NCBI RefSeq assembly: GCF_009192765.1
Contig: NZ_VOHQ01000002.1
Span: 558,001-622,000, forward strand
Length of the DNA stretch: 64,000 nt
Reading direction: 5' to 3'
DNA from: Agriterribacter humi
GTDB taxonomy: Bacteria; Bacteroidota; Bacteroidia; Chitinophagales; Chitinophagaceae
Every line of letters starts with the position of its first letter. Positions within the stretch are counted from its first letter, which is position 1. Position numbers and translations under genes: made by a program. Under the pieces are notes generated by a model that worked only from the letters and a program-made list of their open reading frames with translations, was not told the origin of the DNA and ran no database searches. Below are positions 1 through 9,583 of the stretch, in pieces.

Positions 1-1
1 G

Positions 2-1339
2 CTTTGTGCGCCATCGCGTGCTTCCTTCTTTACCGGGTTGTATGCTAACCGCACCGGATCCCTGATCAATCCATGGGAGGAAGAAGATAAAAAGTTTGGC
101 AACACAAAAGCCGGTATTCCCAATTTGTACAGCATTATGGAAAAGGATTGGGATAGTTACCATGTAGGAAAGCAGCATTTTTTTACCGAAGAAAAAATAG
201 ATAAGAATCCGAAAAGCAAAACCAAATGGATTACACAACAAACATATAGCGACTGGGTAAAGGCTAATAATAAAACCAAACCCGGCGGCAAACAATTTAA
301 AGACAATGCACCTGAAATTGTTTCGGGTGCGCATACCCGGTTGCGATCTTATTCTACACCTGTTTTTGATATTTACAAAGATGGGATTGATTATTTTCTT
401 GATCACTATATCGCTTCAGAAAGTATAGCGGCCATTAAAAACAGGGATAAGAAAAAACCCTTGCTGTTAAATGCCATGTTCCTGGCCCCTCACCCTCCAT
501 TTAGCATTCCTGAGCCATATTATTCCATGGTAACTGCCAAAGACTTTACATTACCGGAAAATGTTGGCCAATGGTATTTTGGTCAGTCGCCTCTGCAGAT
601 GTATAACCTTACAGGATTCATAGGCTCAAGATACAGCAGGCAACAATGGGCTGAGATTTGGACAAAGTACCTGGGACTTGTAAAATTATTAGATGATGAG
701 GTGGGCCGTGTGATCAATGCGTTGAAAGAAGAAGGCCTGTATGATAAAGCCATTATCGTGTTCACTGCCGATCATGGTGAAATGCTGGGCAGTCATTCGC
801 TCTGGCAAAAAATGTGTATGTATGAAGAATCGGCCAAAGTTCCGCTGGTTGTAAAGCTTCCCAAAAGTTTTAAAACCACCGCTAAGGAATACGGTGCCCT
901 GGTAAGTCTTGTAGATGTACTGCCCACTTTACTGGAATACAATAACCTGCAGGCGCCGCAAAAATTAGATGGACATTCGCTCATGCCGATTCTTGAAGGA
1001 AAAGCATTTGACAGGAATTCAATTTTCATCCAGTACGATGGTAACGGATCATTGGGCGGTCCACAGCGTTGTGTAATAAGGAACAATTATAAGCTGATCG
1101 TGGATATGTTCAAAGATGAAGCTTTTGTAGAATTATACGATACCGTAAAAGATCCGCAGGAAAAAGTGAACCTGATGTTTGATGAAAATTTTACAGCAAC
1201 AGCGGATGATTTAATTGCCGAATTATCGGGTTATATGCAAAGAACAGGCGACAGGGTGCGCTTACCTAAAGGGTTGCGTGAAAACTTTGTAATGCAGTAT
1301 AAAAAAGGTATTGAGAAAAAAGATAAATCACAGCCATGA
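2..1339 (+). CDS. S1 family sulfatase, 5' end cut by window edge
   Basis: This is the C-terminal part of a formylglycine-dependent sulfatase that hydrolyses sulfate esters, probably on glycans. The open frame runs in from the first bases. The first visible codons read LCAPSRASFFTG, which contains the C-x-P-S-R signature; the Cys that is converted to formylglycine is encoded at 5-7. A TTG at 38 is only an internal codon and not the start. Further on, TADHGEMLGSH carries the conserved Asp-His metal ligands, followed by the usual VPLVV stretch. The gene overlaps the next sulfatase by four bases (ATGA), so the two are translationally coupled. The signal peptide and N-terminal metal-binding residues lie outside the window. 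Substrate cannot be read from the sequence. Confidence 0.93.
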   Translation, partial: LCAPSRASFFTGLYANRTGSLINPWEEEDKKFGNTKAGIPNLYSIMEKDWDSYHVGKQHFFTEEKIDKNPKSKTKWITQQTYSDWVKANNKTKPGGKQFKDNAPEIVSGAHTRLRSYSTPVFDIYKDGIDYFLDHYIASESIAAIKNRDKKKPLLLNAMFLAPHPPFSIPEPYYSMVTAKDFTLPENVGQWYFGQSPLQMYNLTGFIGSRYSRQQWAEIWTKYLGLVKLLDDEVGRVINALKEEGLYDKAIIVFTADHGEMLGSHSLWQKMCMYEESAKVPLVVKLPKSFKTTAKEYGALVSLVDVLPTLLEYNNLQAPQKLDGHSLMPILEGKAFDRNSIFIQYDGNGSLGGPQRCVIRNNYKLIVDMFKDEAFVELYDTVKDPQEKVNLMFDENFTATADDLIAELSGYMQRTGDRVRLPKGLRENFVMQYKKGIEKKDKSQP

Positions 1340-2901
1340 AAAAAGATAAGGTCTTTGGAAGATTTTGTTTCTTCTTTGTATGCATTTGCTTCCTGGCGTT
1401 AATGCAAACAGGCAGATTGTATGCACAGCAAAAAAGTGTTTTACCCAATATCGTTTATATCCTTGCAGATGATATGGGTTATGGTGATGTTTCTATTTAT
1501 AATCCGAAATCAAAAATAGCCACGCCTCATATTGACGGGTTGGCAAAACAGGGCATGCGTTTTACCGATGCCCATACTACCTCTTCTGTATGTACCCCTT
1601 CCCGTTATTCGCTGCTTACAGGAAGGTATCCCTGGCGCAGCCGGCTTCCGGTGGGTGTTTTGCGGGGATATAGCAGAACCCTGATTGAAGCAGATCAACC
1701 TACCGTGGCTACACTCCTGAAAACGAAATCTTATCGTACGGCTGTAGTGGGTAAATGGCACCTGGGACTGGACTGGGTACCCAAAGAGGCATTCAGGGAT
1801 TCGATCAATCCCGCATTCAACAAAAACAATTTATATGGCATAAAAAGTGAAATGAATCCTGATCATATAGATTTTAGCAAAGCTCCGGCGCAGGGCCCTG
1901 CAACCCAGGGATTTGATTATTCCTATATACTTCCTGCATCACTGGATATGCCGCCTTACTGCTACCTGGAAAACGACAGGTTAACAGCATCTCTTACAGG
2001 TTATACAAGAGGAAACAAGCTGGAATCCGGCTATACCGGTCCTTTCTGGAGAGAAGGCTTAATGTCCTCTTCGTTTGATTTTTATGATGTGCTTCCTGCT
2101 TTTACCAGGAAAGCCAATGATTTTATTAAACGACAGGCGGGATCAAAAGATCCTTTCTTTCTTTATTTCCCAATGCCGGCGCCACATACGCCCTGGGTGC
2201 CCGGAGAGGGTTACCGGGGTAAATCGCAGGCGGGAGAATATGGCGATTACGTGCAGCAAGTAGACGATGCAGTAGGCAAAGTATTACATACCCTTGACAG
2301 CATGGGACTTTCGGAAAATACTATTGTCATTTTTTCCAGTGATAACGGTCCGTACTGGCGCGATAATTTTGTTGAAATGTTTCATCATAAAGCGGCAGGT
2401 GAATTCAGGGGAATGAAAGGTGATGCTTTTGAAGGAGGACACAGGGTGCCTTTTATTGTACGTTATCCCGGTAAAGTAAAAGCCGGAACAGTAAGCACTG
2501 TTACCACCACACTTGCCAACCTCATGGCTACCTGTGCCGGTCTCATTGGTCAACACGCAACGGAATTTGAAACTGAAGACAGTTATTCTATTTTGCCGGT
2601 ACTTACCGGAAAATCAGAAGCGATTGCAGAACAACCGGCAATTGTAAATATTTCTTCTAAGGGAACCTATAGTATCCGGCAGGGATCGTGGAAATTGATC
2701 ACTAAACTGGGTTCAGGCGGGTTTACCGTTCCATCTGCTGTGGAGCCTGTGCCCGGCGGGCCTGTGGCACAATTGTACAACCTGGCTACAGATATTCATG
2801 AAGACAATAACCTGTATACCCAATATCCCGAAAAAGTAAAAGAGCTGAATGCGTTGCTGGAAAAAATACAGAAAGCAAAAAAAGGGAAACGATTTAAATG
2901 A
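1336..2901 (+). CDS. S1 family sulfatase (arylsulfatase type), secreted
   Basis: A 521-residue secreted sulfatase. Residues 1-30 form a hydrophobic signal peptide ending LYAQ. The mature protein opens with NIVYILADDMGYGD, whose Asp45-Asp46 pair binds calcium. The formylglycine site C-T-P-S-R is at residues 86-90, followed by LLTGRYPWR, and GKWHLG and SSDNGP supply later active-site residues. All core S1 features are present, so the enzyme should be active once matured; no maturase gene lies in the window. The start codon overlaps the stop of the preceding sulfatase, and the next sulfatase follows after 43 bases, giving a sulfatase operon. The neighbouring GH28 and GH27 genes suggest it strips sulfate from a pectin-like or galactose-containing glycan; that substrate is an inference. 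Confidence 0.95.
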   Translation: MKKDKVFGRFCFFFVCICFLALMQTGRLYAQQKSVLPNIVYILADDMGYGDVSIYNPKSKIATPHIDGLAKQGMRFTDAHTTSSVCTPSRYSLLTGRYPWRSRLPVGVLRGYSRTLIEADQPTVATLLKTKSYRTAVVGKWHLGLDWVPKEAFRDSINPAFNKNNLYGIKSEMNPDHIDFSKAPAQGPATQGFDYSYILPASLDMPPYCYLENDRLTASLTGYTRGNKLESGYTGPFWREGLMSSSFDFYDVLPAFTRKANDFIKRQAGSKDPFFLYFPMPAPHTPWVPGEGYRGKSQAGEYGDYVQQVDDAVGKVLHTLDSMGLSENTIVIFSSDNGPYWRDNFVEMFHHKAAGEFRGMKGDAFEGGHRVPFIVRYPGKVKAGTVSTVTTTLANLMATCAGLIGQHATEFETEDSYSILPVLTGKSEAIAEQPAIVNISSKGTYSIRQGSWKLITKLGSGGFTVPSAVEPVPGGPVAQLYNLATDIHEDNNLYTQYPEKVKELNALLEKIQKAKKGKRFK

Positions 2902-2944
2902 TCTGAATAATATGATCTCACAGCCCTTATTAATACAATAGATT

Positions 2945-4567
2945 ATGATAGTTCAAAAAGACGGACAAGCAAGAAAAGCCTGTGCTGCTTATCCTGTATC
3001 CTTTATTTTGGCTTTGCCGGCAATTGTTTTTTGTACCATTTTATTAACAGGGGGATCAGCAGAGAAGGCGGATCAAAGACCCAATATCATTTACATTCTG
3101 GCAGATGATATGGGTTATTCTGATATTGGTTGTTATGGCGGAGAAGTGCATACGCCCAATATAGACCGGTTGGCAGCCAATGGAATTAAATTGCGCAACT
3201 TTTATAACAATGCCCGCTGTTGTCCAACAAGGGCTTCTTTGCTAACAGGGCAATACCCGCATACCGTTGGGATGGGGCATATGGTAACCAAGCCCAATGC
3301 CAAAGTTACACCGGGGGCCTACCAGGGCTACCTTAACGACCGGTATCCTACCATAGCAGAAGATTTGCAAAAAGCGGGCTACCGTACGTATATGTCTGGC
3401 AAATGGCATGTGGGTGAAAAGCCGGATTATTGGCCGCTAAAAAGAGGCTTTCAACGTTATTTCGGATTGATATCAGGCGCATCAAGTTATTATGAAATTA
3501 TACCACAGGAAAAAGGTATCCGGCGCGTGGTGCTGGATGATAAAGACTATGCGATTCCCGATACAGGTTTTTATATGACGGATGCCTTTACGGATTATGC
3601 GATTCAATTTCTGGATGAAAATAAAAAAGAACATGGTGCTGATCCTTTCTTTTTGTACCTGGCGTATACAGCGCCGCATTTTCCCATACATGCTTATGAA
3701 TCTGATATTGCCAAATATGAAAAAATGTATTTACAGGGTTGGGATGTGCTGCGGAAAAAGCGTTACGCACGTATGCAGAAGATGGGAGTGATTGATAACC
3801 GGTTCCCGTTAACGTCAAGACCCGGAGATATTCCCGAGTGGAGCACTGTTGCAGACAAAAAAACATGGGCACGCAAAATGGCTGTATATGCTGCCATGAT
3901 TGACAGGATGGATCAGAATATCGGTAGATTGATACAGACGCTAAAAAATAATGGTCAGTACGACAATACACTGATACTTTTCATTTCTGATAATGGTGGT
4001 TGCGCTGAGAATGTAGACAAACGGAATTTTAATGACCCCACAAAAAAAATTGGAGAAAAAGGATCTTATCTCACTTACGATATGCCCTGGGCCAATGTAT
4101 CGAATACACCATTTAAAAAATATAAAAGATTTATGCATGAAGGAGGAATGATTTCTCCCTGCATCATCCAGTGGCCGAAAAAAATACAACCAGGAGCGGG
4201 ATATCTTAATGGGCCGGCGCATGTTATTGATTTGCTGCCCACCGCTTTGGAACTGGCTGGAACTGCGGCAAACGATCTTCCCGGTGAAAGTCTGTTAGGG
4301 TTATGGAGCGGTAAAAAAAATAATCCCAGAACCTTATACTGGGAGCACGAAGGCAATAAGGCAATCCGGAAAGGAAACCTGAAATTAGTGCGTGACCTGG
4401 AAGATCCTGCATGGGAGCTCTATGATCTGTCAAAAGATCCTGCTGAAACCAGTAACCTGGCGGCCGGTAAACCTGGATTGGTTAACGATATGATAGCCGA
4501 ATACCAAACATGGGCAAAGAGAGTGGGCGTGAAAGGGGAGAGGGAAAAAGTGAGAAGTGAGAAGTGA
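2945..4567 (+). CDS. S1 family sulfatase (arylsulfatase type)
   Basis: A 540-residue sulfatase with a long N-terminal hydrophobic export signal (about residues 15-38). RPNIIYILADDMGYSD gives the metal-binding Asp pair. The active-site motif is C-C-P-T-R at residues 92-96: Thr replaces the usual Ser, which is tolerated in this family, and Cys92 is the predicted formylglycine precursor. GKWHVGE and LFISDNGG are also present. The extreme C-terminus (GEREKVRSEK) is encoded by a purine-rich 7-base tandem repeat, which also supplies the stop codon, so those residues are probably not part of the folded domain. It is the third sulfatase in the operon and is followed 59 bases later by a polygalacturonase-like gene. 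Three different sulfatases in a row suggest a glycan sulfated at several positions. Confidence 0.94.
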   Translation: MIVQKDGQARKACAAYPVSFILALPAIVFCTILLTGGSAEKADQRPNIIYILADDMGYSDIGCYGGEVHTPNIDRLAANGIKLRNFYNNARCCPTRASLLTGQYPHTVGMGHMVTKPNAKVTPGAYQGYLNDRYPTIAEDLQKAGYRTYMSGKWHVGEKPDYWPLKRGFQRYFGLISGASSYYEIIPQEKGIRRVVLDDKDYAIPDTGFYMTDAFTDYAIQFLDENKKEHGADPFFLYLAYTAPHFPIHAYESDIAKYEKMYLQGWDVLRKKRYARMQKMGVIDNRFPLTSRPGDIPEWSTVADKKTWARKMAVYAAMIDRMDQNIGRLIQTLKNNGQYDNTLILFISDNGGCAENVDKRNFNDPTKKIGEKGSYLTYDMPWANVSNTPFKKYKRFMHEGGMISPCIIQWPKKIQPGAGYLNGPAHVIDLLPTALELAGTAANDLPGESLLGLWSGKKNNPRTLYWEHEGNKAIRKGNLKLVRDLEDPAWELYDLSKDPAETSNLAAGKPGLVNDMIAEYQTWAKRVGVKGEREKVRSEK

Positions 4568-4577
4568 GAAGTGAGAG
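4550..4577 (+). repeat. 7-bp tandem repeat (gtgagaa)x4
   Basis: Three exact copies of gtgagaa and a fourth (gtgagag) lie across the stop codon of the third sulfatase, and the purine-rich run continues to about 4597. Similar short purine strings occur at 45650-45690, with a complementary one at 44430-44452. Confidence 0.85.
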
Positions 4578-4626
4578 GGAAGAGGGAGAGGGGAGAACCA
4601 GGATAACAACATTGAAAAAAAATATT

Positions 4627-6222
4627 ATGCTGAAAAACAAGTACACTTTACTGTTGATGATCTGCTTAACGGGTGGATCTGTTCAGGCCATTGATAAGAC
4701 CATTACTGCATATGGTGCAATAGCAGATGGAAGAACCATCAACACAAAGTTTATCCAGGAAGCGATTGACGATGTGGCTGCATCGGGTGGTGGAAGAGTT
4801 GTGGTTCCTCCGGGGAACTTTATGACGGGTACGCTTTTTTTAAAATCAGGAGTTGATCTGCATGTTAGTCTGGGCGCCGCTTTGCTGGGCGCGCATACTA
4901 CGGATGATTACCAAAAATTATACGGACGTGCCGCTTTGATCCTGGCAAATGCACAACACCATATAGCTGTTTCAGGCGAAGGTATAATTGACGGACAAGG
5001 TCAGGAACTGATGGTAGATATCTTTAAAAAATTAAGAAGCGGGCAGATCAAACATGACTCCTCCTGGCTTTTTAAAAGGCCATCGGAAGGGGGAAGGGCC
5101 ATGATACTCTATTTCAGGGGATGTAATGATGTTTCTGTTACAGGCATTACTTTAAAAAATGCATCCAACTGGGTACAGGATTACAGGGAATGTGATGGGG
5201 TGCTGATTCATAAAATAACGGTGCAGAGCACGGCTTACTGGAACAATGACGGGATAGATATTACCGATTCTAAAAATGTAAGGATAACCCATTGTTTTAT
5301 CAACGCTTCTGATGACGCACTCTGTTTAAAATCGGAAAACCCCGAAAGCTTCTGCGAAAACATTTTTGTTGACAGTTGTACTTTACGATCCAGCGCCAGC
5401 GGGCTAAAACTTGGAACGGCCAGCAGGGGAGGGTTCCGGAATATAAAGATACGAAACCTTACTATTTACGATACTTATCGCTCCGCGATAGCATTAGAAT
5501 CTGTTGATGGCGGTTTTCTTGAAAATATAGATATCCGGAATGTAATAGCTACAAATACGGGCAATGCCATTTTTATCCGCCGTGGTCGCCGCAATACAAA
5601 TGGAGCAGTAGGTACACTGAAAGGAATTTATATTGCTAACGTAAAAGTACAGGTGCCCTTCTTAAAGCCCGACCAGGGCTACCCCTTAGAAGGTCCGCCA
5701 GATCATTTGCGTCCGGGCGTAGATAAAACGCCAAAAAGGCCATCCAGCTTTCACATCTACGGCCATCCTTTCTTACCCTATAATCTTATCCCATCTTCTA
5801 TTGCAGGCCTCCCCGGTTACCCGGTGGAAGATATTACACTTGAAAATATTGAGATCAGTTATGGAGGAGGTGCAAGCAAAGACATTGCCCATATACCACT
5901 CCATGCCATTACTTCTGTTCCTGAAAATGAAGACGACTACCCGGAGTTCTCCATGTTTGGAGAATTGCCCTCATGGGGATTTTATATACGTCACGCAAAA
6001 GGAATAAAAATGAAAAATGTAAAACTGAGTTTTGTTGATGATGATTTCAGACCGGCTATTGTGATGGACGATGTAAACAATATTGATTTAACAGATGTTC
6101 ATATCCCCACCGCAACGGAAATGCCAATGATGCTTTTAAATAACACTTCAGGTGTAACCATGAAAAACCTGGTCATTCCTGTAAGTAAAGAGAAAGCAAT
6201 TATGAAAGCAAATTATAAATAG
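4627..6222 (+). CDS. GH28-family polygalacturonase-like enzyme, secreted
   Basis: A 531-residue parallel beta-helix enzyme of the polygalacturonase (GH28) type, expected to cleave galacturonan or rhamnogalacturonan. The start chosen is the ATG at 4627, which gives a clean signal peptide (MLKNKYTLLLMICLTGGSVQA). An in-frame ATG at 4564 would add 21 residues encoded by the purine repeat and place the signal peptide internally. The mature part opens with a pectate-lyase-type segment (TAYGAIADGRTINT). Catalytic acids are seen as NNDGID (Asp208, Asp211) and SDDAL (Asp229-Asp230), followed by SGLKLGT. The usual G-H-G motif is not obvious; SGLKLGT occupies its place, so specificity may differ from plain polygalacturonase. 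It is followed 15 bases later by the alpha-galactosidase. Confidence 0.85.
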   Translation: MLKNKYTLLLMICLTGGSVQAIDKTITAYGAIADGRTINTKFIQEAIDDVAASGGGRVVVPPGNFMTGTLFLKSGVDLHVSLGAALLGAHTTDDYQKLYGRAALILANAQHHIAVSGEGIIDGQGQELMVDIFKKLRSGQIKHDSSWLFKRPSEGGRAMILYFRGCNDVSVTGITLKNASNWVQDYRECDGVLIHKITVQSTAYWNNDGIDITDSKNVRITHCFINASDDALCLKSENPESFCENIFVDSCTLRSSASGLKLGTASRGGFRNIKIRNLTIYDTYRSAIALESVDGGFLENIDIRNVIATNTGNAIFIRRGRRNTNGAVGTLKGIYIANVKVQVPFLKPDQGYPLEGPPDHLRPGVDKTPKRPSSFHIYGHPFLPYNLIPSSIAGLPGYPVEDITLENIEISYGGGASKDIAHIPLHAITSVPENEDDYPEFSMFGELPSWGFYIRHAKGIKMKNVKLSFVDDDFRPAIVMDDVNNIDLTDVHIPTATEMPMMLLNNTSGVTMKNLVIPVSKEKAIMKANYK

Positions 6223-6237
6223 CGTTATATAAATAGT

Positions 6238-8250
6238 ATGAGCGCATCAAAATTTTTAATACTTCTTTTTTTATCCATATCGATGACAGCCTCGTCCCAG
6301 CAAACCAATGATATTTGGCTGGATGATCTGACGATCCAAAGCTATTCAGAAGGGATAAGACCTGTTACTGGTAAAAAAAATTATGCGGGTAATCCCATGC
6401 GCATGAACGCCATCACTTATGACAGGGGCATTGGCGCTCAATCCGTTTGTGTACTATCTTTTTATCTGCAGGGCAATGCCAAACAATTTGCCGCTGAAAT
6501 AGGCAGGGATGATGAAGGCAATAAAGACATTCCGGTTAAATTTTACGTTGTTGGCGACAAAAAAATATTGTATGAAAGTGGTGAAATGAAAGTTGGGGAT
6601 GTTCCCCAAAAAATTGTAGTAAATCTTGAAGGCATCCAAAGGTTTGGGCTGCTGGTAACGGATAGTATAGGTAACGCCCGTAATAACAGGACTTATTCCA
6701 ATTGGGCAAACGCAAAACTGGTAATGATCAACGATCAAATTCCTGAACATATTCCCAACAATGATGAAAAATATATTTTAACACCGACATCTCCGCAATT
6801 TCCCAAAATAAATTCTGCAAAAGTTTTTGGAGCAACGCCGGGTAATCCATTTCTCTATACCATAGCGGCAAGCGGCAGCCGGCCTATGCAATTCGCAGCA
6901 AACAATTTACCCCTGGGGCTTACCCTTGATTTAAAAACCGGCATCATTTCAGGATCAGTGGAACAAAGAGGTACTTATATTGCTACACTTAAAGCAAAAA
7001 ATACTTTTGGTGAAGCAACAAAGCAATTACGAATAAAAATAGGAGATACCATTGCCCTTACTCCGCCTATTGGCTGGAATGGGTGGAACTCATGGGCACA
7101 GCACATTGACAGGGAAAAGGTGATCGCCTCTGCAGATGCCATGGTAAAGACAGGGCTGCGTGATCACGGATGGACTTATATCAATATTGATGATGCCTGG
7201 CAGGGAAAGCGGGGTGGAGAAAACAATGCCCTTCAGCCCAATGAAAAATTTCCGCGGTTCAAAGAAATGGTTGATTACATTCATTCACTGGGTTTGAAAG
7301 CAGGATTGTATTCTACACCCTACATTTCCAGCTATGGAGGTTATGCGGGCGCTTCGTCCGATTTTGAAAAAGGCGGAGAAACACATGAATCCATTATGGT
7401 CAACCGCCGTTCCTTTAACCGCATTGCCAAATACCGGTTTGAGATCAATGATGCTTTGCAAATGGCAGAATGGGGCTTTGATTTTTTGAAATACGACTGG
7501 CGAATTGATGTAAATTCCGCGGAAAGGATGTCTGCAGCATTAAAAAATTCGGGAAGGGATATCGTTTTGAGCTTATCCAATTCGGCGCCTTTTGAAAAGA
7601 TAAATGACTGGATGCGGGTATCCAATATGTACCGCACGGGGCCTGATATCCGGGATAGCTGGACTTCTCTTTATTTAACTGTATTCTCTCTTGATAAATG
7701 GGCGCCTTACAGCGGACCGGGGCATTGGAGCGATGCGGATATGATGATCGTGGGCAATGTTTCTACTGGTCCGCATCTGCACCCCACCAGGTTAACACCC
7801 GATGAGCAATACAGTCATGTAAGCTTATTCAGTTTACTGGCGGCGCCTTTGTTGATTGGTTGCCCCATTGAGCAATTAGATGCCTTTACGCTGAACCTGC
7901 TTACCAATGACGAAGTAATTGAAATTAACCAGGATCCCCTGGGAAAAGCAGGGCGTTTATTGTATGAGGAAGACGGCGTGCAGGTTTGGCTTAAACCGTT
8001 AGAAGATGGTTCCTATGCAGCGGGATTGTTTAATACAGGCGGATATGGCACAGACCCTCAATCGTATTTCCGGTGGGGCGATGAAAAAGCTAAATCATTT
8101 GAATTGAATTTTGAGAAAATAGGGCTGAATGGTAAATGGAAACCACGGGATGTATGGCGGCAAAAAGATATAGGTGAATACAGTAGCTCATTTAAAACCA
8201 GTATTCCGTATCATGGCGTGGTTTTGCTCAGGTGCTTTCCGGATGAATAA
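6238..8250 (+). CDS. GH27 alpha-galactosidase with N-terminal NPCBM and Ig-like domains
   Basis: A 670-residue secreted enzyme with a signal peptide at residues 1-20. Residues about 25-165 look like an NPCBM carbohydrate-binding domain (GIGAQSVCVLSFYLQG). Residues about 185-268 look like a putative Ig domain (LPLGLTLDLKTGIISGSV). The GH27 barrel starts at PPIGWNGWNSW (276-286). The nucleophile is predicted as Asp420 in FLKYDW and the acid/base as Asp470 in RTGPDIRDSW; the INIDDAW and GHWSDADMM strands are also typical. GH27 members are alpha-galactosidases, alpha-N-acetylgalactosaminidases or arabinopyranosidases; alpha-galactosidase is the default guess. It closes the plus-strand sulfatase/GH operon and converges on the LacI regulator gene. 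Confidence 0.93.
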   Translation: MSASKFLILLFLSISMTASSQQTNDIWLDDLTIQSYSEGIRPVTGKKNYAGNPMRMNAITYDRGIGAQSVCVLSFYLQGNAKQFAAEIGRDDEGNKDIPVKFYVVGDKKILYESGEMKVGDVPQKIVVNLEGIQRFGLLVTDSIGNARNNRTYSNWANAKLVMINDQIPEHIPNNDEKYILTPTSPQFPKINSAKVFGATPGNPFLYTIAASGSRPMQFAANNLPLGLTLDLKTGIISGSVEQRGTYIATLKAKNTFGEATKQLRIKIGDTIALTPPIGWNGWNSWAQHIDREKVIASADAMVKTGLRDHGWTYINIDDAWQGKRGGENNALQPNEKFPRFKEMVDYIHSLGLKAGLYSTPYISSYGGYAGASSDFEKGGETHESIMVNRRSFNRIAKYRFEINDALQMAEWGFDFLKYDWRIDVNSAERMSAALKNSGRDIVLSLSNSAPFEKINDWMRVSNMYRTGPDIRDSWTSLYLTVFSLDKWAPYSGPGHWSDADMMIVGNVSTGPHLHPTRLTPDEQYSHVSLFSLLAAPLLIGCPIEQLDAFTLNLLTNDEVIEINQDPLGKAGRLLYEEDGVQVWLKPLEDGSYAAGLFNTGGYGTDPQSYFRWGDEKAKSFELNFEKIGLNGKWKPRDVWRQKDIGEYSSSFKTSIPYHGVVLLRCFPDE

Positions 8251-8287
8251 TCAATATCCCGCGGCATAAAAATTCAGTATCCGCTTT

Positions 8288-9289
8288 TTATTGAGTAGAA
8301 TTTCTTACTATGAGTTCTGACTTGAAAATTGTTTTATCAAGCGTTAAGTGGATCGGTTTTTTCTCAATTATTTTAAATAGAATGGAAGTTGCCGCACTGC
8401 CTATTTCATAGGCTGGTTGCGTAATGGTTGTCATGGAAGGGTTCAGAAGCGCGGCCGTTCTTAAATTACTAAAGCTGATGATTTTAATTTCTTCGGGAAT
8501 TTTTAATTTTAATTCTTCACATATTTTATAGGAGGAAATAGCGTCTTTTTCTACCGAAGCAAAAACGCCATCGGGCCGGTTGGTGCTGCTTAATAATTCC
8601 CGGATCAATTGGTTGTTATGCTCCTCATCATTGCTACACTGGATAATCATGCTGCTGTCTGTTTCTAATCCATTTTTTTTCATGGAATCCAGGTAACCGT
8701 TCATTCTCCTTTTGCTGATAGACAGCGAAGGGGAAATGGAAATGAATGCAATGCGTTTGCAGCCTCTCTCAATTAAATGCTCAGTAGCACAGAATCCGCC
8801 GCTGTAATCATCCGTTGTGATCTTGGGAGAATCAATATCATCGGCCACCCTGTCAAAAAACACGAGCGGTATATTCTTTTGCTTTAATTCTTCAAGATGA
8901 GTAGTGTTTACCGTTTGGTTGGATATAGAAATCAATATGCCGTCTACCCTTCCATTTTGTAAGAGATTGGTAATGGCAATTTCTTTTTTTATTTCCTCAT
9001 GCGTCAGGTAAATTAAAACATGATATCCTTTTTCCTGTGCAATAGATTCGATGCCCTTAATAACCAGGCAGAAAAAATTATTATCAATTTCCGGTATTAC
9101 TACGGCAATGGTTTTACTTTTTTGTTTTCTTAAGCTACTGGCAAACGGGTTGGCCTCATAATTTAATTCCCTGGCTTTTGCCAATACTTTTTTTTTGGTT
9201 GATGCGCTTATCTCATGGCTGTCTCTTAAGGCCTTGGATACGGTGGAAATGGATAAATTGAGTTCTTTGGCTAATTGTATAAGTTTCAT
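8288..9289 (-). CDS. LacI-family transcriptional regulator
   Basis: A DNA-binding repressor or activator with a sugar-binding periplasmic-protein-like domain. The helix-turn-helix is at the very N-terminus (LIQLAKELNLSISTVSKALR), followed by the hinge helix region NPFASSLRK and the effector domain from about residue 55 (IAVVIPEIDNNFF). I chose the ATG at 9289 because it places the helix-turn-helix at the usual distance; the longer frame starting at 9325 adds 12 residues unlike the family. The gene converges on the sulfatase/GH operon and most likely responds to a sugar released by it. A broken near-copy of its N-terminal region lies at 12488-12560. No operator could be identified by eye. Confidence 0.93.
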   Translation of the reverse strand: MKLIQLAKELNLSISTVSKALRDSHEISASTKKKVLAKARELNYEANPFASSLRKQKSKTIAVVIPEIDNNFFCLVIKGIESIAQEKGYHVLIYLTHEEIKKEIAITNLLQNGRVDGILISISNQTVNTTHLEELKQKNIPLVFFDRVADDIDSPKITTDDYSGGFCATEHLIERGCKRIAFISISPSLSISKRRMNGYLDSMKKNGLETDSSMIIQCSNDEEHNNQLIRELLSSTNRPDGVFASVEKDAISSYKICEELKLKIPEEIKIISFSNLRTAALLNPSMTTITQPAYEIGSAATSILFKIIEKKPIHLTLDKTIFKSELIVRNSTQ

Positions 9290-9468
9290 ACGCACAGTGT
9301 GGTTTTGGCAGATTAATGAATGCACAACTTATTTTTTTCAAAAAAGCCCATAAGAAAGGTCATACATTAAGGGATGAAAGCAGGATTAAACTTACAAAAT
9401 TTCTTGTAGAACTGATACGTATATTTTATCGGTGATTTGACATTGCTGTGATCAGCGTTGCGGCTGCC

Positions 9469-9515
9469 CCGGTTGGTGTCCTCACCAACCGGTTACAATT
9501 TGAAATGAGCCCATC
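9469..9515. repeat. short hairpin repeat, family B (partial copy)
   Basis: A perfect 10-bp stem (ccggttggtg / caccaaccgg) with a 4-base loop, followed by acaatttgaaatgagcccat. The same arrangement, slightly diverged, occurs at 15815-15860. It lies between the LacI and aldehyde reductase genes and may also act as a transcription-stopping hairpin for the minus-strand reductase. Confidence 0.75.
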
Positions 9516-9583
9516 ATTATTTGTATTATTTACACTTAAATTTTGAGGGGTATGTTTGACCGGTCTTAGCAATATAATTGATT

